From the NCBI GenBank assembly GCA_930990665.1, contig CAKNQN010000001.1:101003-165002 (forward strand): a stretch of DNA of 64,000 bases, read 5' to 3'. The translations under genes were made by a program, and so were the position numbers. Shown piece by piece: positions 26,351 to 34,526 of this stretch (positions are counted from its first letter, which is position 1; each line of letters starts with the position of its first letter). The notes under the pieces are model-generated. The model saw nothing but the letters and a program-made list of their open reading frames with translations. It had not been told where the DNA came from and made no database searches. Source of the stretch: an uncultured Clostridia bacterium (GTDB lineage: Bacteria > Bacillota > Clostridia > Christensenellales > Borkfalkiaceae).

Positions 26351-26675
26351 CTTCCCGCAGAACGCTCTATCAGTTTTGAAAACGAAGGCATAACCCTGTT
26401 TTATGTCGACCGCGTTGGGCTTCCCGCATAACATTGAAAAATGTTCACTCCTTGCAGGACGCTCTTTCGGTTTTGAAAACGAAGGCATAACCGTGTTTTA
26501 TGTCGACCGCGAGGGGACTTCGGCATAACATCGAAAAATGTTCACTCCTTGCAGGACGCTCTTTCGGTTTTGAAAACGAAGGCATAACCGTGTTTTATGT
26601 CGACCGCGAGGGAACTATAGCATAACATCGAAAAATGTTCACTCCTTGCAGGACGCTCTCAGATCTGAAAAGCGA
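26351..26675 (+). repeat. 97-bp tandem array after aspS (3 units plus a partial)
   Basis: Units start with GCAG(A/G)ACGCTCT at 26357, 26454, 26551 and 26648, exactly 97 bp apart. Units 2 and 3 are nearly identical, unit 1 is diverged, and the fourth breaks off after about 30 bases. Each unit can form a hairpin CTTTCG...CGAAGG and holds two copies of GCATAAC. The array starts within a few bases of the aspS stop codon. The remaining bases to the birA operator hold no gene; an imperfect GGGCGGA hairpin lies near 26790-26815. Confidence 0.92.
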
Positions 26676-26823
26676 GGCGAAACTTTGCGTTACGCCAAAC
26701 GCGCACGCTCTTGATTTTCTGTGGAATGCTTTGTTCTGATTCCCCGCAGGGCGTCGGGTCTCAGCTTTCTTTCCAATTATTAAAATCCGCTCTCCAAGGG
26801 GGCGGATTTTTGTAACCCAAATA

Positions 26824-26851
26824 GTCAACCTATCATGATAAAAGGGTTGAC
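26824..26851 (+). promoter_or_regulatory. BirA operator overlapping the birA -35 box
   Basis: GTCAACC (26824-26830), 14 bases, then GGTTGAC (26845-26851): a perfect 7 bp inverted repeat. It matches the core GTnAACC-N14/15-GGTTnAC of biotin-operon operators bound by BirA-biotinoyl-AMP. The right arm covers the -35 box TTGACA, so binding should block polymerase. Confidence 0.85.
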
Positions 26852-26875
26852 AATCGAACAGAAAAAAGGTACAAT
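26847..26875 (+). promoter_or_regulatory. Leaderless sigma-A promoter of birA-bioY
   Basis: TTGACA at 26847-26852 and TACAAT at 26870-26875, 17 bp apart. The expected start, 7 bases past the -10 box, is 26882, the A of the birA ATG. Confidence 0.82.
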
Positions 26876-26881
26876 GGCTGT

Positions 26882-27841
26882 ATGGAGCTGAAAAATCGGA
26901 TTTTACGCACATTGGAAGATCGGCGCGGGGAATACGTGTCGGGTGAGGAGCTGGCGGCTGGTGCAGGTGTCAGTCGCAATGCTGTCTGGAAGTGTATACG
27001 TTCTTTGAAGAGAGAAGGGTATGCGATAGCCTCGGCGAAAAACAGGGGATATGTCCTTCTGCCGGAAAACGATGTTCTTTCCGCGGAAGGGGTCGAAAAG
27101 TTCCTCGACGGCGGATTTTCTGTTAAAGTTTTGCGCCGGGTGGATTCCACAAACGATGCGGCGAAGGAACTTGCGGCGAGTGCGCCCGCCTGGACGGCGG
27201 TGATCGCCGAGGAGCAGCGACGGGGGAGGGGGAGATACGAGCGCCCGTTCTTTTCGCCTGCCGGGAGCGGGCTTTACATGAGTGTCATTTTGCGCCCGCA
27301 GATTCCCGCTTCGGAATCGCTGTTTATCACTGCATGTGCGGCTGTCGCGGTATGTGAAGCGATTGAAAAGGTCTCCGGGAAATATGCGGAAATCAAATGG
27401 GTGAATGATGTCTATATACACGGAAAAAAGGTCTGCGGCATTCTGACGGAAGCCTCGTTTGACGTGGAAAGCGGCGGCGTTGCATATGCCGTTGTGGGGA
27501 TCGGGATCAATGTAAAAAAGACGGAATTTCCGCCCGCATTGAAGGAGAGGGCGACCGCTGTTTTTGAAGACGGAGAGTATCCGCCGGACGGCCGCGCGGC
27601 GCTCGCGGCGGCTGTATTGGAAAGGCTGAAATATTACTGTGAACGCATCGGGGAGAGGACTTTTTATTCGGAGTACAAGCGCCGCTCGTTTGTAATCGGA
27701 AGACACGTTGAGGTAGTTTCCGGTAATCTTTCAGGGGAAGCGGAGGTGTTGGATCTGGACGAAAATTGTTTCCTGATCGTGCGTTTTTCAGATGGGTCTG
27801 TGCGACGCCTTTCGGCAGGAGAAGTGTCCATAAAATTGTAA
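26882..27841 (+). CDS. birA: Biotin protein ligase and biotin repressor BirA
   Basis: Attaches biotin to carboxylase carrier proteins and represses biotin genes. The 319 aa protein is the two-function (group II) form: a winged helix at 1-60 (GEELAAGAGVSRNAVWKCI), the ligase core with RGRGRYERPF (about 112) and KWVNDVYIHGKKVCGILTE (about 173), and the C-terminal SH3-like domain. The DNA-binding domain agrees with the operator just upstream, so autoregulation with bioY is well supported. No Shine-Dalgarno sequence precedes the ATG; the promoter position implies a leaderless mRNA. Confidence 0.96.
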   Translation: MELKNRILRTLEDRRGEYVSGEELAAGAGVSRNAVWKCIRSLKREGYAIASAKNRGYVLLPENDVLSAEGVEKFLDGGFSVKVLRRVDSTNDAAKELAASAPAWTAVIAEEQRRGRGRYERPFFSPAGSGLYMSVILRPQIPASESLFITACAAVAVCEAIEKVSGKYAEIKWVNDVYIHGKKVCGILTEASFDVESGGVAYAVVGIGINVKKTEFPPALKERATAVFEDGEYPPDGRAALAAAVLERLKYYCERIGERTFYSEYKRRSFVIGRHVEVVSGNLSGEAEVLDLDENCFLIVRFSDGSVRRLSAGEVSIKL

Positions 27842-27863
27842 AATAACCGTTTTTCGAGGTAGT

Positions 27864-28451
27864 ATGTCAGACATAAACAGTAAGAAAATATCTGTTTCCA
27901 AGAGTGCGGCATTGGCGAAGTGCGCCCTCTTTACGGTGCTGATGGTCGTGTCTGCATTTGTCAGCATCCCTTTTCCGCCGGTGCCGCTTACTTTTCAGAC
28001 GGTGGTTGCCGTCGCGGCGGGATTGTTTTTAGGTCCCGCCTACGGGACGGCCGCCGTGGCCGTGTATATATTCATGGGGCTTATCGGATTGCCTGTCTTT
28101 TCGGGCGGAGGCGGTTTTGCCTATGTGGTGCAGCTTACATTCGGTTACATTGTCGGCTTTGCCGCTGCAGCTTTTGTCGCGGGGGTCTTTTGTAAAGAAA
28201 AAATATCCTGGCGGCGCGCGGCTTTGGCGGCGTGTGCAGGCGTCTTGGCAAACTATCTGATCGGCGTTCCTTATTTCTTAATAATATGGAAATTCTACAT
28301 GCATAACGGCGCGGTATGGCAGGCGGCCGTCTTGTATAATTTCCTGTATTTTCCGAAAGATATCGTCCTGTGCGTGCTTGCGTCTGTCCTGTATTGGCGG
28401 GTGAACAAGCATGTCTGTATGCGGGCGAGGGGGATCGGGCGCGAGGACTAA
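27864..28451 (+). CDS. bioY: Biotin transporter substrate-binding subunit BioY
   Basis: S component of an ECF-type vitamin transporter, 195 aa with about six membrane segments. Family signatures are the first-loop IPFPPVPLTFQTVVAVAAG, GPAYGTAAVAVYIFMGLIG-type helix, and the GLPVFSGGGG loop. It starts 22 bases after birA with GAGGT before the ATG and shares the BirA-controlled promoter. No biotin synthesis genes are near, so this organism may scavenge biotin. The shared EcfA/EcfT energizing subunits are not in the window. Confidence 0.96.
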   Translation: MSDINSKKISVSKSAALAKCALFTVLMVVSAFVSIPFPPVPLTFQTVVAVAAGLFLGPAYGTAAVAVYIFMGLIGLPVFSGGGGFAYVVQLTFGYIVGFAAAAFVAGVFCKEKISWRRAALAACAGVLANYLIGVPYFLIIWKFYMHNGAVWQAAVLYNFLYFPKDIVLCVLASVLYWRVNKHVCMRARGIGRED

Positions 28452-28683
28452 ATCGGCAGGAATCGCGGTCGTCTATCACCAGAGTCTGGAGTTTCCGATC
28501 GATCGGTCTGACTACCTGTCGGAAGGGCGATGAAAATTTCCCCGGGAATCGACACGAAAATTTAATAGGAAAATGATGCTGATAAATTTTTGCAGGACAG
28601 GCCGCCGAAAAATTACGCTGTGAATGATGCTGAACTGGCGTGGAATGAATACAGCCGCAGATTTTGCAGTGGGCAATGCATAT
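28452..28683. other. Non-coding 3' region of bioY
   Basis: No gene recognised. The sequence holds partial internal similarities (AATGATGCTGA occurs twice, at about 28572 and 28622) before the 36-bp array starts. Confidence 0.4.
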
Positions 28684-28791
28684 AGGATAAGTGAGATCGA
28701 AATATTCCGTCAATAGGGTAGGATAAGCTTGGTCGGAAGATTTCGTCAACAGGGTAGAATAAGCTTGGTCGGAAGATTTCGTCAACAGGGT
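28684..28791 (+). repeat. 36-bp tandem array downstream of bioY (3 units)
   Basis: Three units begin at 28684, 28720 and 28756 with AG(G/A)ATAAG and end in GTCAA(T/C)AGGGT. Units 2 and 3 are nearly identical; unit 1 is diverged. On the minus strand the unit reads as a 12-residue repeat, but that frame runs antisense to bioY and is not considered coding. It lies 230 bases after the bioY stop and before the operon terminator. Confidence 0.9.
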
Positions 28792-28852
28792 AGAAGATGA
28801 ACGGTTCTGTCCGGGCAAAAGAATTCGACAGAATATGTTTTTATGGATGAGA

Positions 28853-28879
28853 GCGCAGAGGAAAACCCTGCGTTTTTTT
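28853..28879 (+). terminator. Terminator of the birA-bioY operon
   Basis: CGCAG(A)GG-AAAA-CCCTGCG stem with one bulged A, followed by seven T residues. Confidence 0.82.
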
Positions 28880-28916
28880 GCGCAGAATTTTTTCACATAT
28901 TTTTTACACGCCGGCA

Positions 28917-28945
28917 TTGACATTTTCATATAAATGGAGTATAAT
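28917..28945 (+). promoter_or_regulatory. Perfect consensus promoter of the ABC exporter operon
   Basis: TTGACA at 28917-28922 and TATAAT at 28940-28945, 17 bp apart. Start expected near 28952; the leader to the ATG at 29048 is about 96 bases. Confidence 0.88.
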
Positions 28946-28954
28946 GATGCCAAA

Positions 28955-28967
28955 ATTGATTATCAAT
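28955..28967. promoter_or_regulatory. Palindrome at the ABC operon start site (candidate operator)
   Basis: ATTGAT-T-ATCAAT, a perfect palindrome around one central base, sits 3 bases past the expected start site of a consensus promoter. Position and symmetry suit a repressor site. The MarR- or DtxR-type regulator encoded 4 kb downstream in the same direction is the natural candidate; this link is inferred. Confidence 0.5.
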
Positions 28968-29047
28968 AAAAACTATTTACAGTATTGTCATATTTTTTCA
29001 TTACACATTGTGTGGGAAAGTGACTTTCTGTTACAGCGGAGGCATCC

Positions 29048-29749
29048 ATGAGTTTTGTAGAATTCCGGGACGTAAACAAGGTATATACGATGGGGACGAC
29101 ACAGATCCGTGCGGCAGACGGCGTGACATTTTCCATTGAGAAAGGGGAGTTCTGCGTCATAGTCGGGCCAAGCGGTGCGGGCAAGACGACGGTGCTGAAT
29201 ATGCTTGGCGGCATGGACACGGTCACGGACGGAAAGATCGAGGTGGACGGAAAGCTGGTGAGTTCCTTCAACGAGAGACAGTTGACCGATTATCGCCGGT
29301 ATGACGTGGGTTTTGTCTTTCAGTTTTACAATCTGATCCAGAATCTGACGGCGAAAGAGAATGTGGAGATTGCTTCCGAGATCTGCCCCAATCCGCTGGA
29401 CGCGGAAGAAACGCTGAAAAATGTGGGGCTGGGTGCGCGTATGGACAATTTCCCTGCGCAGCTGTCGGGCGGCGAACAGCAGCGCGTATCCATCGCGCGG
29501 GCGATTGCCAAAAATCCCAAGCTTCTTCTCTGCGACGAGCCTACGGGTGCGCTCGACTATGAGACGGGAAAGAGCATTCTCAAACTTTTGCAGGACATCT
29601 GCCGAGAGCAGAACAAGACAGTCATCGTCATCACGCATAACCAGGCGATCACGCAGATGGCCGACCATGTGATCGGGATCAAGAACGGCAAAGTGCATTC
29701 CGAAGAGCGCAACGCGCACCCGGCAGACGTTTCGACCATCGAGTGGTAA
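29048..29749 (+). CDS. ABC transporter ATP-binding protein (MacB/LolD type)
   Basis: Cytoplasmic ATPase of 233 aa. Walker [17 protein letters not shown] (about 38), Q-loop FVFQFYNLI, signature [16 protein letters not shown] (about 138), Walker [13 protein letters not shown] (about 158) and the H-loop ITHN are intact. The GALD variant and the FtsX-type permease downstream place it in the MacB/LolD/YvrO group, which drive mechanotransmission or export rather than import. GCGGAGGC precedes the ATG. The permease starts 331 bases later, unusually far. Confidence 0.94.
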   Translation: MSFVEFRDVNKVYTMGTTQIRAADGVTFSIEKGEFCVIVGPSGAGKTTVLNMLGGMDTVTDGKIEVDGKLVSSFNERQLTDYRRYDVGFVFQFYNLIQNLTAKENVEIASEICPNPLDAEETLKNVGLGARMDNFPAQLSGGEQQRVSIARAIAKNPKLLLCDEPTGALDYETGKSILKLLQDICREQNKTVIVITHNQAITQMADHVIGIKNGKVHSEERNAHPADVSTIEW

Positions 29750-30080
29750 GATTCGGACGGGGCATCGTTTCATGCAAAAATACTCAGCGTGTTCGCTGTT
29801 CTGCAGACTACTACATCCATACAGCATAGGCGGCCGCAGCGGGCGAGAATCGAAACGGCAAGCGGCATCGCACAAGAATTGCAGACGGCGGCAGCGCTTA
29901 CGGGAATGGCGGAGGAATAAAGCCGTTCAACAGGAAACAAGTTGCCATACGGAAAGATATATGGCAAAGCCGAATTAAGGACGAGGCAAAGCCAAATCAA
30001 GGACGAGGCAAAAGCAAAATACGGCGAGCGTCCGGCTGGCATTCCGCCGCGGGGCGGGGATGCGGCCGGGGAGGTGCGGC
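29750..30080. other. Long gap between ABC ATPase and permease genes
   Basis: No gene recognised. Near the end GGCAAAGCC-type units of 22 bp recur at 29963, 29985 and 30007 with the core AAGGACGAGG. The gap is unusual inside what should be one operon; no terminator or second promoter was seen. Confidence 0.5.
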
Positions 30081-32711
30081 ATGAAAAAATTTACCAAAAC
30101 CATTGTCAAAGAATTTAAGACGGGATTCGGGCGTTTTCTGGCGATCATGGCAATCGTCGCGCTCGGCGTTGGCTTTCTGATCGGCATCATGCAGGCCACA
30201 CCGGACATGCGCAACACCATGAGCGATTATTATATCGAGAATGCCGCCTATGACATCGACGTGAAGGGAACGTACGGCCTCACCGCCGAAGACGTGTCGG
30301 CCGTTTCCTCGACGGAGGGGGTCGATAAGACAGAGGCGGTCATTTCGACGGACGTCGCGCTTTCGCGGGCAGACGGCGATCTGATCGGGCGTATCGTCGC
30401 GCTTCCGTCCGTGGAAGAGAGCTCGCTCAACCGTCTCACCCTTGTGGAAGGGGATTGGCCGTCCGGGAAAGTAAAGGATGGCATTGCTGAGGTCGTGGCG
30501 ATCCGTTCCACGAATAAATTTGCGAAGATCGGGGTGGGCGACGTGCTCACGCTCGATGCGGAGACGTCCACCTACGGCGACATCTATGCGGCGGAACAGG
30601 TTCGCGTTGTCGGCATCGTGACATCGCCCGATTACTATTACCTGGACGGACGAGAGATCACCACGCTCGGTTCAGGAGTGGTAGAAACGGTCTTGTTTAC
30701 GCCGCACGGCACGGTCTATGAAGATCTCACACAGCTGCAGGCGCCGGGCAATCTGAGCATGATCGGATTGCTGAATGCCGCGTTGGGCGAAGAAAAGATC
30801 GCCTATACCGACTGTTGGGTCGGTCTGACGGATACGGCGGAGTATGTCCGTTTCAGTGATCGGTATGAAGAGTTTGTGGGAAAGACCGCAGACAGGCTCG
30901 AAGGGTTGGGCGAGGAGCGCAGCGCCGCCTTTGCGCAGGCGCTCGACTCGCTGCGTGAAAACCCGCTTCTTTCGCAAATGCTCGGCGGAAAGACCCTTTC
31001 CGATGCGCAGTGGATGCTGCTCGGAAGGGCCGACTCCAATATAAGCTATATAAGCTACGAAATGAACGTGGATAAAGTCGAGCAGATTGCGGGCGTTTTC
31101 CCTGTCTTCTTCATTGTGGTAGCGGCGCTCGTCGCGCTCACCTCGATGACGCGCATGGTCGAAGAAGACCGCATGCAGATCGGCACCTTCAAGGCGCTCG
31201 GTTACAGCAACGGTCGCATCATGTCGAAATATCTCATCTACTGCCTTGTCGCCACGCTCATCGGCTGTGTGGCGGGGGTGCTGTTCGGGTTCAGCCTGCT
31301 TCCTTCCATCTTCTGGCAGGCCTACAGCACGATGTACCAGCTTCCCGCCCTTTCGCTGGGGTTCAGTCCTTGGCTCGCGCTGGCGGTGTTCGGGGTGGCG
31401 ATCGCGGGCATGATGCTCGTTACCTGGCTTACCTGTCGTTCTTCTTTGCGTGAAAAACCTTCCACGCTCATGCAGCCCAAGGCGCCCAAAGCGGGCAAGC
31501 GCATTTTGTTGGAGCGGGTCGGCTTTTTGTGGAAACCTCTTAAATTTAAGTGGAAAGCCACTGTCCGCAACATTTTCCGTTATAAAAAGAATATGCTCCT
31601 GACGATCATCTCCGTCATGGGCTGTACGGCCCTGATCCTGACGGGGTTCGGGCTGAACGATTCGGTTGCGGCGGCGAGCGACCTGCAATACAACAAGGTC
31701 ATCCTGTATGACTGTGCCGTGGGATACAGCGGCGAGCTTCCCTCCGAAGGTGCCCTGCGCGACTTTATCGGCTCGGACGAAGGGGTGGGTGAGCGTTATA
31801 TTGCCGTGTACAGCGAGAGCGGGAGCCTCGTCTTTGAAAATGGCGGGGAAAACGTCGATCTGTATCTGGTGGAAGACGCAGCGCAGTTTGGTCGGTTTAT
31901 TTCCTTGCATGAGCGGAAAAATTCTGCTATAATAGATATAACGGCGGCCGACGCGGAGGGCTATGCCTTGCCGGAAGGCGCGGAGGGTGCGATCGTATTG
32001 CCGGAAAACATTGCTTCCGTCTATGATGTCTCCGCGGGCGACGTCATCACATTCCGCACGGGGCTGCACAGCGCCCGTCTCGTCGTGTACGGCGTGTGTG
32101 AGAACTATACGGGCACCGGCACATATATGAGCCGGGCCGCATACGAAAAACTGTTCGGCGCAGTCGAAGGCAACACCCTTCTTGTGAAATCGGGCGTTTC
32201 GGAAAAGGATGTGGACGAAATCAGTAAAACGCTTCTGAACGATTCGTCGGTCACTTCGGTCGATTTTGTGAGTACGGACAAAGAGATGTTCGCGGGGCTG
32301 GAATCGACGATGGGGCTTGTGATCGCGGTGCTCGTGGTCTGTGCGGGCGGATTGGCGGCCATCGTGCTGTATAACCTCACCAACATCAATATCGACGAGC
32401 GGCGCAGGGAGATCGCCACGCTGCGCGTTCTGGGATATCGAAAGGGCGAAGTAGCAGGATATATCTACCGCGAAAGCGCCATTCTTACGATCGTGGGCTC
32501 GCTGCTCGGCCTGGCACTCGGGTTTTTCCTGCATATGTTCATCATATCGCGAGTGAGCAGCGTCACGATGATGTTCGGCAGAGCGATCGGTGGGCTGAGT
32601 TATTTGTGGGCGTTTCTTCTCACGGCGGCCTTTGCCGTGATCGTGTACGCGTTCATGCTGATCAAGCTGTACCGTATCGACATGGCGGAATCGCTCAAAT
32701 CCAACGAATGA
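30081..32711 (+). CDS. FtsX-like ABC transporter permease
   Basis: Large permease of 876 aa with two FtsX domains. An N-terminal membrane segment (about 14-35, FLAIMAIVALGVGFLIG) leads into a large outside domain (to about 330), then three membrane segments to about 455. A second membrane segment near 515, a second outside domain, and three C-terminal segments (about 745-865) complete the family pattern. The DERRREIATLRVLGYRKGEV coupling stretch before the last segments is typical. Substrate unknown: lipoproteins, peptides, or signalling are all possible. The ATG at 30081 follows GGGAGGTG. Confidence 0.92.
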   Translation: MKKFTKTIVKEFKTGFGRFLAIMAIVALGVGFLIGIMQATPDMRNTMSDYYIENAAYDIDVKGTYGLTAEDVSAVSSTEGVDKTEAVISTDVALSRADGDLIGRIVALPSVEESSLNRLTLVEGDWPSGKVKDGIAEVVAIRSTNKFAKIGVGDVLTLDAETSTYGDIYAAEQVRVVGIVTSPDYYYLDGREITTLGSGVVETVLFTPHGTVYEDLTQLQAPGNLSMIGLLNAALGEEKIAYTDCWVGLTDTAEYVRFSDRYEEFVGKTADRLEGLGEERSAAFAQALDSLRENPLLSQMLGGKTLSDAQWMLLGRADSNISYISYEMNVDKVEQIAGVFPVFFIVVAALVALTSMTRMVEEDRMQIGTFKALGYSNGRIMSKYLIYCLVATLIGCVAGVLFGFSLLPSIFWQAYSTMYQLPALSLGFSPWLALAVFGVAIAGMMLVTWLTCRSSLREKPSTLMQPKAPKAGKRILLERVGFLWKPLKFKWKATVRNIFRYKKNMLLTIISVMGCTALILTGFGLNDSVAAASDLQYNKVILYDCAVGYSGELPSEGALRDFIGSDEGVGERYIAVYSESGSLVFENGGENVDLYLVEDAAQFGRFISLHERKNSAIIDITAADAEGYALPEGAEGAIVLPENIASVYDVSAGDVITFRTGLHSARLVVYGVCENYTGTGTYMSRAAYEKLFGAVEGNTLLVKSGVSEKDVDEISKTLLNDSSVTSVDFVSTDKEMFAGLESTMGLVIAVLVVCAGGLAAIVLYNLTNINIDERRREIATLRVLGYRKGEVAGYIYRESAILTIVGSLLGLALGFFLHMFIISRVSSVTMMFGRAIGGLSYLWAFLLTAAFAVIVYAFMLIKLYRIDMAESLKSNE

Positions 32712-32780
32712 ATCGGCTTTCCGAAGTATGAATCCGGCGGAGTTTGCCGGAGCAGGAAGGCATGGGAGGAGAGAAGTCAA

Positions 32781-33224
32781 ATGGAAAAATCGGAATTGCG
32801 CGAAGCGCTCATGCAGCAGCTTTGGCGCCTGAACAAACTGGATCTGATGGTCAGCCTGCGCGAATTTATCGAAGGCGAGCTGGCGGCCCTGTACTATCTT
32901 TCCGGCTGCGAAGGGGCAGTCACGCCCTCGCAGATCAGTGAAAATCTGCGCGTGAGCCGCGCCCGCGCCGCCAACATCCTGCGCGCACTGCGCAGAAAAA
33001 AGTTTGTGGAAATGAACATAGCGGCGGATGACCGCCGCAAAATGGACGTCTGTCTCACTGAGCAGGGGCGCCGCTACTGCGAGGAGAAATACGACTATAT
33101 CGTGCGGTATTTCGATCTCTATGTGGATGTGCTGGGCGAAAAGGACATCGCAGAACTCACGCGGCTTCTGAAAAAGACGGCGGACAGCGAAGTACTGCTC
33201 CGTTCGGAAACGCGAGAAAAATAA
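32781..33224 (+). CDS. MarR-family transcriptional regulator
   Basis: Winged-helix regulator of 147 aa. It has an N-terminal dimer helix, the DNA-binding helix-turn-helix (TPSQISENLRVSRARAANIL, about 50-70) and the wing (DDRRKMDVCLTEQGRRY). GGGAGGAG precedes the ATG, 69 bases after the permease gene. Members usually repress exporter operons and are released by a small ligand. Position suggests it controls the upstream ABC system. It may also act with the DtxR-type regulator 15 bp downstream. Confidence 0.88.
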   Translation: MEKSELREALMQQLWRLNKLDLMVSLREFIEGELAALYYLSGCEGAVTPSQISENLRVSRARAANILRALRRKKFVEMNIAADDRRKMDVCLTEQGRRYCEEKYDYIVRYFDLYVDVLGEKDIAELTRLLKKTADSEVLLRSETREK

Positions 33225-33239
33225 GAGAGGAGGGCAGGT

Positions 33240-33602
33240 ATGATCGACAACGAATCGGGAGAAGATTATCTGGAAACCATCCTGCGCCTTTCGGCGGGCG
33301 GGCAGGACGTGCATTCCGTCAATGTTGCGCGCGAGCTGGGCGTGTCCAAGCCTGCCGTGACCAAGGCGATGCGCCTTCTGGAACAGAAGGGATACGTCAC
33401 TTTTGTCGCGAAGCATATCTATCTCACCGAACGGGGCCGCACCTACGCCGACGAAGTGTACGGAAAACACCGCCTTCTCACCGATTTTCTGGTGCGGCTC
33501 GGGGTGGAAAAGAAACATGCCGAGGCGGATGCCTGCCGTATGGAGCATCTCATCAGCGCGGAGACGTATGCCGCGGTCAAGCGGTTTATGGACGATAAAT
33601 AG
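33240..33602 (+). CDS. Short DtxR/MntR-family metal-dependent regulator
   Basis: 120 aa protein with the winged helix (HSVNVARELGVSKPAVTKAM) and dimer/metal domain of the DtxR family, without the C-terminal SH3-like domain, as in MntR. Likely metal ligands are Asp and Glu in EDYLETI, His in KHRLL, and Cys, Glu and His in ACRMEH. The Cys matches the DtxR iron regulator position, where Bacillus MntR has Glu, so the metal could be iron or manganese. GAGGAGG precedes the ATG. Same transcript as the MarR gene. Confidence 0.87.
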   Translation: MIDNESGEDYLETILRLSAGGQDVHSVNVARELGVSKPAVTKAMRLLEQKGYVTFVAKHIYLTERGRTYADEVYGKHRLLTDFLVRLGVEKKHAEADACRMEHLISAETYAAVKRFMDDK

Positions 33603-33648
33603 AGATACGTATCAGTATTTCTGAAAAAATTTTCTGAAATCGGTTTTT

Positions 33649-33680
33649 GAAAAGGCGCGCCTTCCGGCACGCCTTTTCGG
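33649..33680 (+). terminator. Hairpin after the DtxR-type regulator gene
   Basis: AAAAGGCG-C-GCC and GGC-A-CGCCTTTT form an 11 bp stem with one mismatch and a TTCC loop. The T-run is only four bases, so it is a moderate terminator. Confidence 0.65.
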
Positions 33681-33827
33681 CGTCTTGCAAACAGCTTTTG
33701 CATTTTGCGGAATGGAACAAGCCGAAAAAAACATATATTAGCGATACACCCTGCCAAAGGGCGGGAAAAGCGGTCGATAGACCTCTTTTGCCCCGCCGGG
33801 GGGCGGGACCATATGGGGGTATCGCGC

Positions 33828-34526
33828 ATGTTTTTTGAGTTTTTGCGGCTGATCGTCGGCAAACTTCTGTTTTTTACTTCCGCCGTCGGCGGAAAGGGCT
33901 CCTTTCCCAAACCGCTTTCGCCCGAAGAGGAGTCGCGCTGTCTCAGGCTTGCGCGCGAAGGGGATAAGGCGGCCAAGGACACGCTCGTGCGACACAATAT
34001 GCGGCTGGTTGCGCATATCGTAAAAAAATACAACGGCGCAGCGGAGACAGACGATCTCATCTCGGTGGGGAGCATCGGGCTGATCAAGGCGATCAATACC
34101 TATCAGCCGGGGCGCGGAACGCAGCTTGCCACCTATACGGCCAGGTGCATCGAAAACGAGATCCTCATGTTTATAAGAAGCAATAAAAAGCATAAGAACA
34201 ACGTCTATCTTGCCGATCCCGTGGGGGTGGATAAGGAGGGGAACGAGCTTACGCTCATGGACATTCTCTTTGAAAAGGAGGAGGGGGTGTTCAAGACGGT
34301 GGAGTCCCGCCTTGTCAAGGAAAAATTTATGCTCCTGCTCGAAGACACTCTCTGTGAACGGGAATATACGGTGCTCTGCCTGCGCTACGGCCTGAAAAGC
34401 GGCGCGCCCATGCCGCAGCGGGAGGTGGCGGCCTTTCTGAAAATCTCCCGCTCCTATATCTCCCGCATCGAAAAGCGCGCGATCGAAAAGGTTCGCCAGC
34501 GCCTGCGGCGGGAAGATTATCTGTGA
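33828..34526 (+). CDS. sigK: Sporulation sigma factor sigma-K
   Basis: Late mother-cell sigma factor of 232 aa. The hydrophobic N-terminal stretch (FFEFLRLIVGKLLFFTSAV, about 2-20) matches the pro-sequence that is cut off to activate pro-sigma-K; SFPKPLSPEEE then begins the mature protein. Region 2 (LRLVAHIVKK-like MRLVAHIVKKYN, DLISVGSIGLIKAINTY) and region 4 (REVAAFLKISRSYISRIEKRA) are intact. The ATG at 33813 five codons earlier is an alternative start. The gene is whole, with no skin-type interruption. It is strong evidence for a spore former. Its own promoter was not identified; CATATATT at about 33731 could be a sigma-E-like -10 box. Confidence 0.92.
   Translation: MFFEFLRLIVGKLLFFTSAVGGKGSFPKPLSPEEESRCLRLAREGDKAAKDTLVRHNMRLVAHIVKKYNGAAETDDLISVGSIGLIKAINTYQPGRGTQLATYTARCIENEILMFIRSNKKHKNNVYLADPVGVDKEGNELTLMDILFEKEEGVFKTVESRLVKEKFMLLLEDTLCEREYTVLCLRYGLKSGAPMPQREVAAFLKISRSYISRIEKRAIEKVRQRLRREDYL

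Noticed and set aside
26351..26675. 97 bp repeats as an insertion-sequence remnant
   Set aside because: No transposase fragment, no terminal inverted repeats and no target-site duplication; exact tandem spacing fits slippage or unequal exchange.
28135..28953. Minus-strand frame with 12-residue repeats below bioY
   Set aside because: It runs antisense through bioY and the terminator; the protein repeat simply reflects the 36 bp DNA array, which happens to be divisible by three.
30672..33548. Open frame of 958 codons antisense to the permease, MarR and DtxR genes
   Set aside because: All three plus-strand genes have intact family motifs and ribosome sites; the antisense frame is His/Arg-rich shadow sequence spanning gene borders.
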